Assembly (NCBI GenBank): GCA_028869725.1
Contig: JAGWRJ010000712.1
Span: 1 to 20,106 of the forward strand
Reading direction: 5' to 3'
Origin: Alphaproteobacteria bacterium
GTDB taxonomy: Bacteria; Pseudomonadota; Alphaproteobacteria; Micropepsales; Micropepsaceae
Length of the DNA stretch: 20,106 nucleotides
Part shown: positions 6,601-14,825 of the stretch, piece after piece
How positions within the stretch are numbered: the first letter of the stretch is position 1
Layout of the letters: each line of letters opens with the position of its first letter
Made by a program: the position numbers and the translations under genes
Notes under the pieces: model-generated
Databases searched by the model: none
What the model was told of the DNA's origin: nothing
Seen by the model: the letters and a program-made list of their open reading frames with translations, nothing else

Positions 6601-7719
6601 ATGGACAACATCACCAAAGATCCCGCCTACAACGCGGTGGATCCGAGCGATTTTCCGGCCATGCTCGAGGTCGAACGCTACGGCGCGCGAACCACGGCGT
6701 TCGACAAGATTATTTCAGCGACCCATCACCACTTCTGGGATCCATTGGATACCAAGTACATCGATTTCTCGCGTCCCTTCGACCTGGAGCGGGATTACCT
6801 CGTCAATCCGCAGGCCAACACCGATCTGCGCACCGCGATTGGTGATCGCTTGGACGAGAAGGGCAAGATCAAGCTCGTCAACCTGGACGTGCTGTGGTCG
6901 CTGTCATCGATCCTGCATGGCGAACAGGGGGCACTCGCTCTGTCGGCATCGCTTTGCCATATCCTCAAGGATCCCGGAGCGCAGGAATATGCGGCCAACC
7001 AGACGCGCGAGGAGGCCCGTCACGTCACGGCGTTTTCCGCCTACATCAAGGCGCGCTGGGGTAAACCGGTGCGAGTAGGGCCCGCGCTCGGCAGCCTGCT
7101 GAACGAACTGGTGTCGTCGCCGCTTGTGTGGAAGAAGCTGGTGGGCATGCAGATGCTGGTCGAAGGCCTCGCCATGGGGGCATTTGCCAGCTTCTACAAG
7201 GAATCGCGTGACCCGTTGCTGACGAGCCTGATGCAGCTCGTCATGACCGACGAGGCCTTCCACCACAAGTTCGGAAAGATCTGGGCCGATCGCACCATTC
7301 CGCAACTGTCCAAATCAGAACATGAGCTGATCGAGGATTGGGCCTGGAATGTGTTCCAGGTTCTTCTTTTCAATCTCGGCAGTCCCGATCAGAAGTCATT
7401 CATCTATGAGGCAGTGGGCCTTGACCCGCAGTGGTGCCAGCAGGCGTTCATGGAGGCGCTGAGCGATGTCGAAATCCGGCAGGAACTGGCCGATGCCTCC
7501 AACATCTTCCGGGTCCTGATCAAAACGCTGCTGAATGCGGGGATCATCACCGACCGCACGCGCGCCAATTACGCCGCCTATATCGACATGGCGGAATTGC
7601 ACGCCGAGGGCGACCGCATGATCGGTGATGACATTGCCGAACAGGGCATCAAATATCTGATGCAGCTCAATGGCGGCAAGGACCTGGTCAGTCCGGCGGG
7701 TATGCTCGCGGCCGAGTAG
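6601..7719 (+). CDS. Ferritin-like di-iron domain protein
   Basis: A 372-residue, mostly helical, soluble protein with no signal peptide. It carries the full set of di-iron carboxylate ligands in the order E, ExxH, E, ExxH: Glu108 (HGEQGA), Glu138/His141 (REEARH), Glu188 (LVEGL) and Glu218/His221 (TDEAFHHKF). This pattern is shared by bacterial di-iron oxygenases/oxidases and ferritin-like proteins. At 372 residues it is far longer than bacterioferritin, so an oxygen-activating enzyme (AurF- or R2-like) is more likely than iron storage; substrate unknown. The ATG at 6601 is decided by GGGAAGGA four bases upstream; a TTG at 6589 would place that site inside the gene. It appears monocistronic, ending five bases before a convergent gene. 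The name is firm at fold level only. Confidence 0.75.
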   Translation: MDNITKDPAYNAVDPSDFPAMLEVERYGARTTAFDKIISATHHHFWDPLDTKYIDFSRPFDLERDYLVNPQANTDLRTAIGDRLDEKGKIKLVNLDVLWSLSSILHGEQGALALSASLCHILKDPGAQEYAANQTREEARHVTAFSAYIKARWGKPVRVGPALGSLLNELVSSPLVWKKLVGMQMLVEGLAMGAFASFYKESRDPLLTSLMQLVMTDEAFHHKFGKIWADRTIPQLSKSEHELIEDWAWNVFQVLLFNLGSPDQKSFIYEAVGLDPQWCQQAFMEALSDVEIRQELADASNIFRVLIKTLLNAGIITDRTRANYAAYIDMAELHAEGDRMIGDDIAEQGIKYLMQLNGGKDLVSPAGMLAAE

Positions 7720-7724
7720 GCCGG

Positions 7725-8024
7725 TCAGGCACGAAGCCGTGGACGGCCCGAGACGAAGGCGATGAGGACGCCTGCGACCCCGAAAAGCGCCCATGCCCAG
7801 CTGGCAAGAAGGCCATGGACGAGGCGCGCCAGGGGACCTGGCAGAACGTCTGCTGCCCAGGTGCGGATGCCATGCGCTGCATGGGGCGCGGCTGCATCAA
7901 GCAACTGAGCAAGCGAGTGCAGTCTAATGGTGCCGTGCTGAAGCGAGCTGAGCGCATCGGCGCCCAGAAACAGCAGCGCGAACACGATCAGGCACAGGGC
8001 AAGAACGCGAAAGCCAATCATCAT
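7725..8024 (-). CDS. Small two-helix membrane protein of unknown function
   Basis: A 99-residue protein with one hydrophobic segment at about 4-24 (GFRVLALCLIVFALLFLGAD) and another at about 72-92 (LLASWAWALFGVAGVLIAF), joined by a loop of roughly 48 residues rich in Ala and His. The tail RPRLRA is positively charged, suggesting a cytoplasmic C-terminus. Small proteins of this shape are common in alphaproteobacteria, but I cannot assign a function. Two ATGs (8024 and 8021) are possible; no clear Shine-Dalgarno precedes either. It lies downstream of pnp on the same strand, separated by 112 bases that contain the putative pnp terminator, and is convergent with the di-iron gene. Confidence 0.6.
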   Translation of the reverse strand: MMIGFRVLALCLIVFALLFLGADALSSLQHGTIRLHSLAQLLDAAAPHAAHGIRTWAADVLPGPLARLVHGLLASWAWALFGVAGVLIAFVSGRPRLRA

Positions 8025-8091
8025 CAGCGGGTTTCAGGCGCGATGGGGGTGTGAACCATGTCGGCATAGTACTGTGCCGGCGCAGGAAAGA

Positions 8092-8125
8092 TCGCCTGTA
8101 CCCCCTTGTAGGAAGATACAGGCGA
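8092..8125 (-). terminator. Hairpin after pnp, probable terminator
   Basis: A perfect 9-bp stem (TCGCCTGTA at 8092-8100 with TACAGGCGA at 8117-8125) encloses a 16-base loop, eleven bases after the pnp stop. On the minus strand it is followed by TCTTTCCTG, a short T-rich stretch. The tract is weak, so termination may be partial; the stem could also protect the 3' end of the superoperon mRNA. Confidence 0.6.
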
Positions 8126-8136
8126 CAGCGTTTGTT

Positions 8137-10284
8137 TTACTCGGCCGGACTTGCGGCGTCCTCGTCCGCTTTGGCCTTCTTGGAAAGATCCTCGCCGGTG
8201 ACCTGATCGACCATCTTCATCGACAGGCGCACCTTGCCGCGATCATCAAAGCCCAGAAGCTTGACCTTGACAGTCTGGCCTTCCTTGACGACGTCGCTGG
8301 TTTTGGCGACGCGCTGCGGGGCCAGCTCGGAGATGTGCACGAGGCCATCCTTGGGACCAAAGAAGTTCACGAAGGCGCCGAAATCCATCACCTTGACGAC
8401 TTTGCCGTCATAGATCTCGCCGACTTCGGGCTCCGCCGTCAGCGATTTGATCCACTTGACGGCAGCACGGATGGATTCACCATCGGCCGAGGCGATTTTG
8501 ACCGTACCGTCGTCCTCGACGCTGATCTTGGCGCCGGTCTTTTCCACGATTTCGCGGATGACCTTGCCACCGGTGCCGATCACATCGCGGATCTTGTCGG
8601 TCGGAATCTTCATCTGCTCGATGCGCGGGGCATGCTCGCCAAGTTCGCTGCGGCTCTGGCTGATGGCTTTTGCCATCTCGCCTAGAATGTGCATGCGCCC
8701 GTCCTTGGCCTGGTTGAGCGCCACGCGCATGATCTCTTCAGTGATCCCGGCGATCTTGATGTCCATCTGCAGCGACGTAACGCCGTTCTGGGTGCCGGCG
8801 ACCTTGAAATCCATGTCGCCGAGATGATCTTCATCGCCAAGAATGTCCGACAGGACAGCATAGCGCGTGCCCTCCAGGATAAGTCCCATGGCGATACCGG
8901 CAATCGGTGCCTTGAGGGGAACGCCGGCATCCATCAGCGCGAGCGAGGTACCACACACTGTGGCCATCGATGATGAGCCATTGGACTCGGTGATCTCGGA
9001 CACCACGCGGATGGTGTAGGGAAACTCTTCGCGTTTGGGCAGGATGGGATGGACCGCCCGCCAGGCAAGCTTGCCATGTCCGATTTCGCGCCGGCCCGGG
9101 CCGCCCATGCGCCCGGTTTCACCGACGCTGTAAGGCGGAAAATTGTAGTGGAGCATGAAGCTCTGTTTGCTCGTACCTTCCAGGCTGTCGACGAACTGTT
9201 CGTCCTCGGCGGTACCCAGGGTTGCGACCACCAGGGCCTGTGTCTCGCCGCGGGTAAACAGGGCCGAACCATGGGTGCGCGGCAGGGTGCCGACCTGAGC
9301 GACGATGGGACGGATATCTTTGGTCGTGCGGCCATCGATGCGCCGGCCGGTATCGAGAACCGCATTGCGCATGACGTCGGCTTCCAGGTCGTGGAACAGG
9401 GCGCCGAACTTGTTGTCGGTCAGCTTGTCGTCACCTTCGCCCACGAATTCCTGTTCTGCGCGCGCACGGATCTCTGCGATCCTGTCCCGACGTACATGCT
9501 TTTCCGGGATCTGAAAGGCAGCATGCAGCTCGGCACCTGCGAATGCCTTGAGCGCTGCGTACCGCTCCTTGCTGTCATCGAGGGTGAGCACGCGCGGTTC
9601 CTTGGCCGCTTTTTCGGCCAGACGGATGATCGCATTGATCACCGCCTGCATCTGCTGATGGCCGAACATGACGGCGCCCAGCATGACGTCTTCCGGCAGT
9701 TCCTGGGCCTCGGATTCCACCATCAGAACGGCGTCAGCAGTGCCGGCAACCACCAGTTCCAGATGGGATGTACCCATCTCATCGATCTGCGGATTGAGCT
9801 TGAACGCGCCGTCGATATAGCCCACGCGCGCCGCGCCGATTGGGCCCATAAAGGGAATGCCCGAAAGCGTCAGGGCTGCTGAGGCGGCAACCATCGACAC
9901 GACATCTGGGTCGTTTTCCATGTCATGGCTGAGCACGGTGACGATGACCTGGGTCTCGTTCTTATAGCCTTCGGCGAACAGCGGACGGATCGGCCGATCA
10001 ATGAGGCGTGAGATCAGCGTCTCACGCTCGGTGGGCCGGCCTTCGCGCTTGAAATAGCCGCCCGGAATCTTGCCAGCAGCGTAGAAGCGCTCCTGATAGT
10101 TGACGGTCAGCGGGAAAAAATCGACGCCGGGCTTGGGGCTCTTTGAGCCGACGACAGTGGCGAGCACCACGGTTTCGCCATAGCTTGCGAGCACGGCTCC
10201 GTCGGCTTGACGCGCAACGCGCCCGGTCTCGAGCGAAAGCTTGCGCCCGCCCCATTCGATTTCTTCTTTGGCAATAGTGAACAT
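8137..10284 (-). CDS. pnp: Polyribonucleotide nucleotidyltransferase (PNPase)
   Basis: PNPase degrades RNA 3'-5' by phosphorolysis and can add tails in reverse; it forms a trimer and joins the degradosome. The 715-residue protein has RNase PH domain 1 (about 1-145), an all-helical linker, RNase PH domain 2 (about 310-540) with the active-site stretch LGDEDHLGDMDF including Asp486 and Asp492, a KH domain at about 557-615 with the GxxG loop IGTGG, and an S1 domain at about 621-690 (GKVVKVMDFGAFVNF, GLVHISEL). The conserved loop GYFKREGRPTERE is at 77-88. The ATG at 10284 follows AAGGAAAG. It is the last gene of the rimP-to-pnp superoperon, with a 197-bp leader containing hairpins. Length and domains are entirely standard. 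Confidence 0.98.
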   Translation of the reverse strand: MFTIAKEEIEWGGRKLSLETGRVARQADGAVLASYGETVVLATVVGSKSPKPGVDFFPLTVNYQERFYAAGKIPGGYFKREGRPTERETLISRLIDRPIRPLFAEGYKNETQVIVTVLSHDMENDPDVVSMVAASAALTLSGIPFMGPIGAARVGYIDGAFKLNPQIDEMGTSHLELVVAGTADAVLMVESEAQELPEDVMLGAVMFGHQQMQAVINAIIRLAEKAAKEPRVLTLDDSKERYAALKAFAGAELHAAFQIPEKHVRRDRIAEIRARAEQEFVGEGDDKLTDNKFGALFHDLEADVMRNAVLDTGRRIDGRTTKDIRPIVAQVGTLPRTHGSALFTRGETQALVVATLGTAEDEQFVDSLEGTSKQSFMLHYNFPPYSVGETGRMGGPGRREIGHGKLAWRAVHPILPKREEFPYTIRVVSEITESNGSSSMATVCGTSLALMDAGVPLKAPIAGIAMGLILEGTRYAVLSDILGDEDHLGDMDFKVAGTQNGVTSLQMDIKIAGITEEIMRVALNQAKDGRMHILGEMAKAISQSRSELGEHAPRIEQMKIPTDKIRDVIGTGGKVIREIVEKTGAKISVEDDGTVKIASADGESIRAAVKWIKSLTAEPEVGEIYDGKVVKVMDFGAFVNFFGPKDGLVHISELAPQRVAKTSDVVKEGQTVKVKLLGFDDRGKVRLSMKMVDQVTGEDLSKKAKADEDAASPAE

Positions 10285-10327
10285 CGGTTCTTTCCTTCGT
10301 TTCCGCAGGCCGGATTGCCTGTCGGAT

Positions 10328-10376
10328 GAGGGCCTGCGTTGCGGCAGGGTCCCTCAGATGCCGGAATTCTTCCGGC
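10328..10376 (-). promoter_or_regulatory. Tandem hairpins in the pnp leader
   Basis: Two stems sit in the rpsO-pnp gap (10285-10481). GCCGGAA/TTCCGGC (10360-10366, 10370-10376) is a perfect 7-bp stem with a 3-base loop. GAGGGCCTGC (10328-10337) pairs with GCAGGGTCCCTC (10344-10355) with a small internal loop. In Escherichia coli, the pnp leader hairpin is cut by RNase III and then used for PNPase autocontrol; these stems are candidates for a similar role. The remainder of this gap is very GC-rich and holds no gene. Confidence 0.45.
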
Positions 10377-10481
10377 TGTTTGCGTCGTGACGCGAAAAGC
10401 ATACGCGCGTACGCCGCGGCCGGCCAAGATGGCAGCCGCGCTCGGACGCGCGCGCAGGCGAGGGTAAGAGCAGCGCGGGGG

Positions 10482-10751
10482 TCAGCGCCGCAGGCCCAAC
10501 CGGCCGATCAGCGCCTGGTAGCGCTGGGCGTCCGTGGCCTTGACATAATCGAGCAGACGGCGGCGCTGAGAGACCAGCTTGATAAGGCCGCGGCGCGAAT
10601 GATTGTCCTTGGCGTGAGTCTTGAAATGTTCGGTCAGATTGGCAATGCGCTCAGAGAGCACGGCCACCTGAACCTCGGGCGATCCTGTGTCGCCCTCTTT
10701 GGTGGCGAATTCCTTGATCAGTTCTTGCTTGCGTTCAGCTGTAATGGACAT
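10482..10751 (-). CDS. rpsO: 30S ribosomal protein S15
   Basis: S15 is a primary 16S rRNA-binding protein that organises the central domain of the 30S subunit. The 89-residue length is exactly that of the family. Conserved features are the helical start MSITAERKQELI, DTGSPEVQVAVLSERI, the rRNA-binding loop HAKDNHSRRGL and the RRRLLDYVK helix, ending in YQALIGRLGLRR. The ATG at 10751 follows GGAA. It sits 15 bases downstream of truB and 197 bases upstream of pnp, the conserved order. S15 often represses its own translation; no leader structure is evident in the very short truB-rpsO gap. Confidence 0.98.
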   Translation of the reverse strand: MSITAERKQELIKEFATKEGDTGSPEVQVAVLSERIANLTEHFKTHAKDNHSRRGLIKLVSQRRRLLDYVKATDAQRYQALIGRLGLRR

Positions 10752-10766
10752 GGTGTGTTCCGGACA

Positions 10767-11717
10767 TCATGGGGTGAAATTGAACACGCGGAAGGGCCGC
10801 AACTGTCCTTCCACCAGTTCGGCCAGCGCAACGGGCTCTCCGGCTGGGGTAGACAGAAAAACGATCTGTCCCTGAAGGTCGTCGTCGTCCCCGCCCTGCT
10901 CGGCCAGTTTTGCAAACTGGCCGGCCCGGCAGAGGATGGGATTTCCACTCTTCAGGCGGACCGCATCCGGGCCTGTTACGGCCAGCGCCGGGATGCCGTC
11001 CAGCGCGGTCGAAAGAGGCCTTAGGTGCTCAAAAGCGGCCGGACTATGCATAAAACCCTTGAGGGTTTCCAGCGAAATCGCCGTTTCGGCGGTAAAGCTG
11101 CCCACAGCGGTGCGCCGTAGCTCGCAGACATGGCCGACCGTGCCCAGGGCGAGCGCCAGATCGCGCACCCAGGCCCGGACATATGCCCCTTTGCCGCACT
11201 GCATTTCAAAGACCGCAAGGTCCGTGCTGGGCTGCTCCAGAAGACGTGCGGCATAGATCTCGACGGATCGTGCCGAAAGGGCGACCTCCTCGCCTTCGCG
11301 GGCCAAGTCATAGGCGCGCACGCCATCGACCTTGATGGCCGAATAGGCTGGGGGCGTCTGCAGGATCGAACCGGTGAGGGTGGGAAGGGCCGCCTCGATC
11401 TGGGCCAGGCTCGGCCGGTTGGCTGACGTCGCAATGACCGTGCCGTCGGCGTCCTCGCTGTCGGTAGCTTCGCCCCATTTTGCCGTGAAGCGATAGGTTT
11501 TTTCCGTGTCCATGGCATAGGGCACGGTCTTGGTCGCCTCCCCCAGTGCCACTGCCAGAACGCCTGTGGCCATGGGATCCAGCGTGCCGGCATGACCGGC
11601 TTTCTGCGCGTTGAACACGCGTTTGACGATGCCCACGACCTGGGTGGAGGTGACGCCTTTGGGTTTGTCGATGACCACCCAGCCGTGGATGGCATCACCC
11701 TTCTTCTTACGCCCCAT
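10767..11717 (-). CDS. truB: tRNA pseudouridine-55 synthase TruB
   Basis: TruB converts U55 in the T-loop of tRNAs to pseudouridine and also acts as a tRNA folding chaperone. The 316-residue protein shows HGWVVIDKPKGVTSTQVV near the start, the catalytic Asp47 in GHAGTLDPMATGVL, EKTYRF, QTPPAYSAIKVDGVRAYDLA and CGKGAYVRAWVRDLA, ending in a C-terminal segment with VEGQLRPFRVF. All family landmarks are intact. The ATG at 11717 opens with a basic GRKKKG segment. The gene lies 41 bases downstream of rbfA in the superoperon. Confidence 0.97.
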   Translation of the reverse strand: MGRKKKGDAIHGWVVIDKPKGVTSTQVVGIVKRVFNAQKAGHAGTLDPMATGVLAVALGEATKTVPYAMDTEKTYRFTAKWGEATDSEDADGTVIATSANRPSLAQIEAALPTLTGSILQTPPAYSAIKVDGVRAYDLAREGEEVALSARSVEIYAARLLEQPSTDLAVFEMQCGKGAYVRAWVRDLALALGTVGHVCELRRTAVGSFTAETAISLETLKGFMHSPAAFEHLRPLSTALDGIPALAVTGPDAVRLKSGNPILCRAGQFAKLAEQGGDDDDLQGQIVFLSTPAGEPVALAELVEGQLRPFRVFNFTP

Positions 11718-11758
11718 GACGCCGTCTTCCTCCAGGCCCGTCAGCGTCCTGCTGCCGA

Positions 11759-12178
11759 TCAGCTCTCATCGCCGTCATCCTCACTTCGGCGCAGATCACG
11801 CGCCACACGTTCGGACTTCAGCAGGGTTTCGATTTTCTCTGCTTCGGCAAAGGAGGTGTCCTCGACGAAGCGCAGATCGGGGGTGAACTTGAGGGCGATG
11901 GTCTTGCCCATCAGTCCACGCAGAAACCGGGCGTGGCGATTAAGCGCGGCGATGATGACCTTGGCGTTCCTGCCGCCAAGCGGTTCGCAGAACACCGTGG
12001 CATGACGCATGTCCGGCGAAGGCCTGACCGCAGTCACAGTGACCGATACAGCCTCAAGATCCGGGTCGCGGATTTCGCCCCGCGCCAGAATATCGCAGAG
12101 CGCGTGGCGCAGCATTTCTCCGACCCGCAGCTGACGCTGCGAGGGTCCACTCTGGGATCGTGTTGGACGTCGGTTCAC
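11759..12178 (-). CDS. rbfA: Ribosome-binding factor A
   Basis: RbfA binds the 30S subunit during late maturation of the 5' end of 16S rRNA and is important in cold growth. The 139-residue protein has the single KH-like fold: RQLRVGEMLRHALCDIL near the start, then VSVTVTAVRPSPDMRHATVF and the core LRFVEDTSFAEAEKI, with an acidic tail SEDDGDES. I place the start at GTG 12178 (MNRRPTRSQSGPSQRQLRVG), preceded by GTGGATACAA with a weak GGA. The frame stays open upstream into infB, but that extension reads as infB sequence in another frame. Distance to the infB stop is 70 bases. Confidence 0.93.
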   Translation of the reverse strand: MNRRPTRSQSGPSQRQLRVGEMLRHALCDILARGEIRDPDLEAVSVTVTAVRPSPDMRHATVFCEPLGGRNAKVIIAALNRHARFLRGLMGKTIALKFTPDLRFVEDTSFAEAEKIETLLKSERVARDLRRSEDDGDES

Positions 12179-12248
12179 TTGTATCCACGCACATGCTCGA
12201 GCGCGCCGGTCGCCGTGCGCACCGGACGCAGCCCACCGCGTTGGCCCC

Positions 12249-14825
12249 TTAAAGCGCTCTTTGGACGGTTTCGACCTCGTAGCACTCGATAACATCACCC
12301 TTGGCAATATTATCGTAATTCGCGAAGGACATGCCGCATTCCTGGCCGGACTGGACTTCGCGCGCATCATCTTTGAAGCGTTTCAGTGTCGAAAGCTCGC
12401 CTTCGTGGATGACAACGCCATCGCGGATCAGGCGTACTTTGGCGCCACGGCGCACCACACCTTCACTGACGCGGCAGCCCGCCACCTTGCCGACCTTGGA
12501 GATCGAGAAGACTTCAAGGATTTCGGCATTGCCGAGGAATTTCTCGCGCACTTCCGGCGCCAGCATTCCAGACAACACGGCCTTCACGTCATCCACCACG
12601 TTGTAGATGATGTTGTAATAGCGGATTTCGACGCCGTCCCGCTTGGCCCGTTCGCGGGCATGGGCATTGGCGCGCACGTTAAAGCCAATGATGGCACCGC
12701 CCGACGCGTGGGCCAGAATGACATCGCTTTCGGTGATGGCACCAACGCCGGACTGCAGGAACTGTACAGCGACCTCGCTGGTTCCAAGTTTGGTAAGGGC
12801 ACCCTGGATGGCTTCAACCGAGCCCTGCACATCGGCCTTGATGACGAGTGGCAGGAATTTTGTCTCGCCTTCCGAGCGACTTTTGAGCAGCTGGTCGAGG
12901 GTCTGACGCGAATTGGTGGCCTGACGCGACTCGCGACGCTTGCGGGCACGATACTCGGTGACCTCGCGTGCGCGGGCATCGTTTTCGACCACGACGAATT
13001 CGTCGCCGGCTTCGGGCACGCCCGAAAGACCAAGGACCTCCACCGGAACCGACGGCCCGGCGCTTTCGACCGCCTCGCCGCGGTCGTTGACAAGCGCCCG
13101 CACCCGTCCCCATTCAGAGCCGGCGACAAGAATATCGCCGGTCTTCAAGGTGCCGCGTTCCACGAGCACCGATGCGACCGCACCGCGGCCCTTGTCGAGT
13201 TTGGCCTCGATCACGGCACCTTCGGCAGAGCGGCTGGGATTGGCTTTCAGATCGAGCACTTCGGCCTGCAGCAGAATGGCTTCTTCCAGACGATCAAGTC
13301 CGGTGCCCTTGAGGGCCGAAACCTCTACCGCCTGGGTCTCGCCGCCCATGTCTTCGACCTGGATGTCATGCTGCAACAGTTCGGTCTTAACCCGCTGCGG
13401 CTTGGCGTCGGGCTTGTCGATCTTGTTGATGGCAACAATCAGGGGAACACCTGCCGCCTTGGCATGGCTGATTGCCTCGATGGTCTGGGGCATCACACCG
13501 TCATCGGCAGCGACAACGAGCACGACGATGTCGGTCACCTTCGCACCACGCGCCCGCATGGAGGTAAAGGCGGCATGGCCTGGAGTGTCCAGGAAGGTGA
13601 TCTTCTGGCCACTTGCAAGCTGAACCTGATAGGCGCCGATGTGCTGGGTAATCCCACCGGCTTCGCCAGCTGCCACGTCGGTCTTGCGCAAGGCATCCAG
13701 CAACGACGTTTTGCCATGGTCGACATGGCCCATGACGGTGACCACGGGCGGACGTGGCTGCATGGTCTCGGCCGCATCGGCTTCGCCCTTGAGACCTTCG
13801 AGCACGTCGGACTCGGCGACGCGCTTGACCGTGTGGCCATATTCGGTGGCAACAAGCTCGGCCGTGTCGGCATCGATGGTGTCGTTGACGGTCAGCATCA
13901 TGCCGTTCTTCATCAATACCTTGATGACATCCACGGCCCGACGGGCCATGCGGTTGGCCAGTTCGGCAACCGTAATGGTCTCCGGAATAGTGACCTCACG
14001 GGGGCCGGCAGGGCCTGCGGCCTGCGCCTGCTGACCCTTGTTGACCCGTTGCAGATGACGGCGGAAGGCCGCCACCGAACGGGTGCGCTCGCCATCGTCA
14101 TCGGACAGGGCGCGCGTAACCGTCAGCTTGCCGCGGCGGCGGTCGGTTGGGCTTTTGCGCGTGGCAGCGGGGGTCTTGGCAGCCGCACCCTTGCCGGACA
14201 GCTTCTTGCCTTTACCTTCGTCCTCTTCCTCGAGTTCAGGCCGGCGCGCGCGGGCCGGTTCAGCCGGCTCAGGTGCAGCCTTGGCCTTTGCCGGGGCCCG
14301 CTCGGCTTCCTGACCCTGCTTCTCACGCCGGGCCAGCTCTTCTTCGGCGTGGCGCCTTGCCTCTTCTTCGGCCTGACGCCTTGTCTCTTCTTCGGCCTTG
14401 CGCCGGGCGGCGGCTTCGCGCTCTGCGCGCAGCTGGGCTTCCTCGGCTTCACGCCGCCTGCGGTCCTCATCGGCGAGGCGCCGGGCCTCTTCTTCGGCGA
14501 CGCGCGCATCGGCGAGAGCGCGGCTGCGCGCCTCCTTTTCCTCATCAGTGAGCTGGCGCAGGACGACGCCAGCACGGCCGGGAGCGGGCTTCGCACCACC
14601 ACCTGCCTGGGCAGGACGGCCCTGGGCCGGGGTAGGTGCGGCCTTGGTCTCTTCCGCGGGTTTGGCTGCAGGCGCCGGAGCCGCCGGAGCGACGCGGGCG
14701 CGCTTCTTTTCCACCACAACGGCTTTGGTGCGGCCATGACTGAAGCTTTGCTTGACGGTCGAGGTCTCCGTCTTCTTCAGCGACAGGGTTTTGCCGCGGC
14801 GCGTGGTGTCATTCGTCTCGCTCAT
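12249..14825 (-). CDS. infB: Translation initiation factor IF-2
   Basis: IF2 is the GTPase that brings formyl-Met-tRNA to the 30S subunit and promotes subunit joining. The 858-residue protein has a variable N-terminus: a Lys/Ala/Pro-rich stretch, then a charged Glu/Arg coiled coil at about 95-175 made of 8-residue repeats, then the IF2_N motif (ITVAELANRMARRAVDVIKV, about 284-303). The G domain carries G1 GHVDHGKTS (366-374), G3 DTPGH (413-417), G4 NKID (467-470) and G5 SALKG (503-507), followed by domains II, III and IV ending in IECYEVETVQRAL. The ATG at 14825 has AAAGGT upstream and overlaps the stop of the YlxR gene (ATGA). All motifs are intact. Confidence 0.98.
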   Translation of the reverse strand: MSETNDTTRRGKTLSLKKTETSTVKQSFSHGRTKAVVVEKKRARVAPAAPAPAAKPAEETKAAPTPAQGRPAQAGGGAKPAPGRAGVVLRQLTDEEKEARSRALADARVAEEEARRLADEDRRRREAEEAQLRAEREAAARRKAEEETRRQAEEEARRHAEEELARREKQGQEAERAPAKAKAAPEPAEPARARRPELEEEDEGKGKKLSGKGAAAKTPAATRKSPTDRRRGKLTVTRALSDDDGERTRSVAAFRRHLQRVNKGQQAQAAGPAGPREVTIPETITVAELANRMARRAVDVIKVLMKNGMMLTVNDTIDADTAELVATEYGHTVKRVAESDVLEGLKGEADAAETMQPRPPVVTVMGHVDHGKTSLLDALRKTDVAAGEAGGITQHIGAYQVQLASGQKITFLDTPGHAAFTSMRARGAKVTDIVVLVVAADDGVMPQTIEAISHAKAAGVPLIVAINKIDKPDAKPQRVKTELLQHDIQVEDMGGETQAVEVSALKGTGLDRLEEAILLQAEVLDLKANPSRSAEGAVIEAKLDKGRGAVASVLVERGTLKTGDILVAGSEWGRVRALVNDRGEAVESAGPSVPVEVLGLSGVPEAGDEFVVVENDARAREVTEYRARKRRESRQATNSRQTLDQLLKSRSEGETKFLPLVIKADVQGSVEAIQGALTKLGTSEVAVQFLQSGVGAITESDVILAHASGGAIIGFNVRANAHARERAKRDGVEIRYYNIIYNVVDDVKAVLSGMLAPEVREKFLGNAEILEVFSISKVGKVAGCRVSEGVVRRGAKVRLIRDGVVIHEGELSTLKRFKDDAREVQSGQECGMSFANYDNIAKGDVIECYEVETVQRAL
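14337..14408. repeat. Three 24-bp tandem repeats within infB
   Basis: Three imperfect 24-bp units (14337-14360, 14361-14384, 14385-14408), each beginning CTCTTCTTCGGC on the plus strand, encode 8-residue units of the type xAEEExRR in the coiled-coil part of IF2. They suggest local duplication by slippage or unequal recombination. The units are in frame with infB, so copy changes would not break the protein. Confidence 0.8.

Noticed and set aside
9049..9882. Plus-strand 277-codon frame opposite pnp
   Set aside because: Antisense shadow of the PNPase core; no ribosome-binding site or domain.
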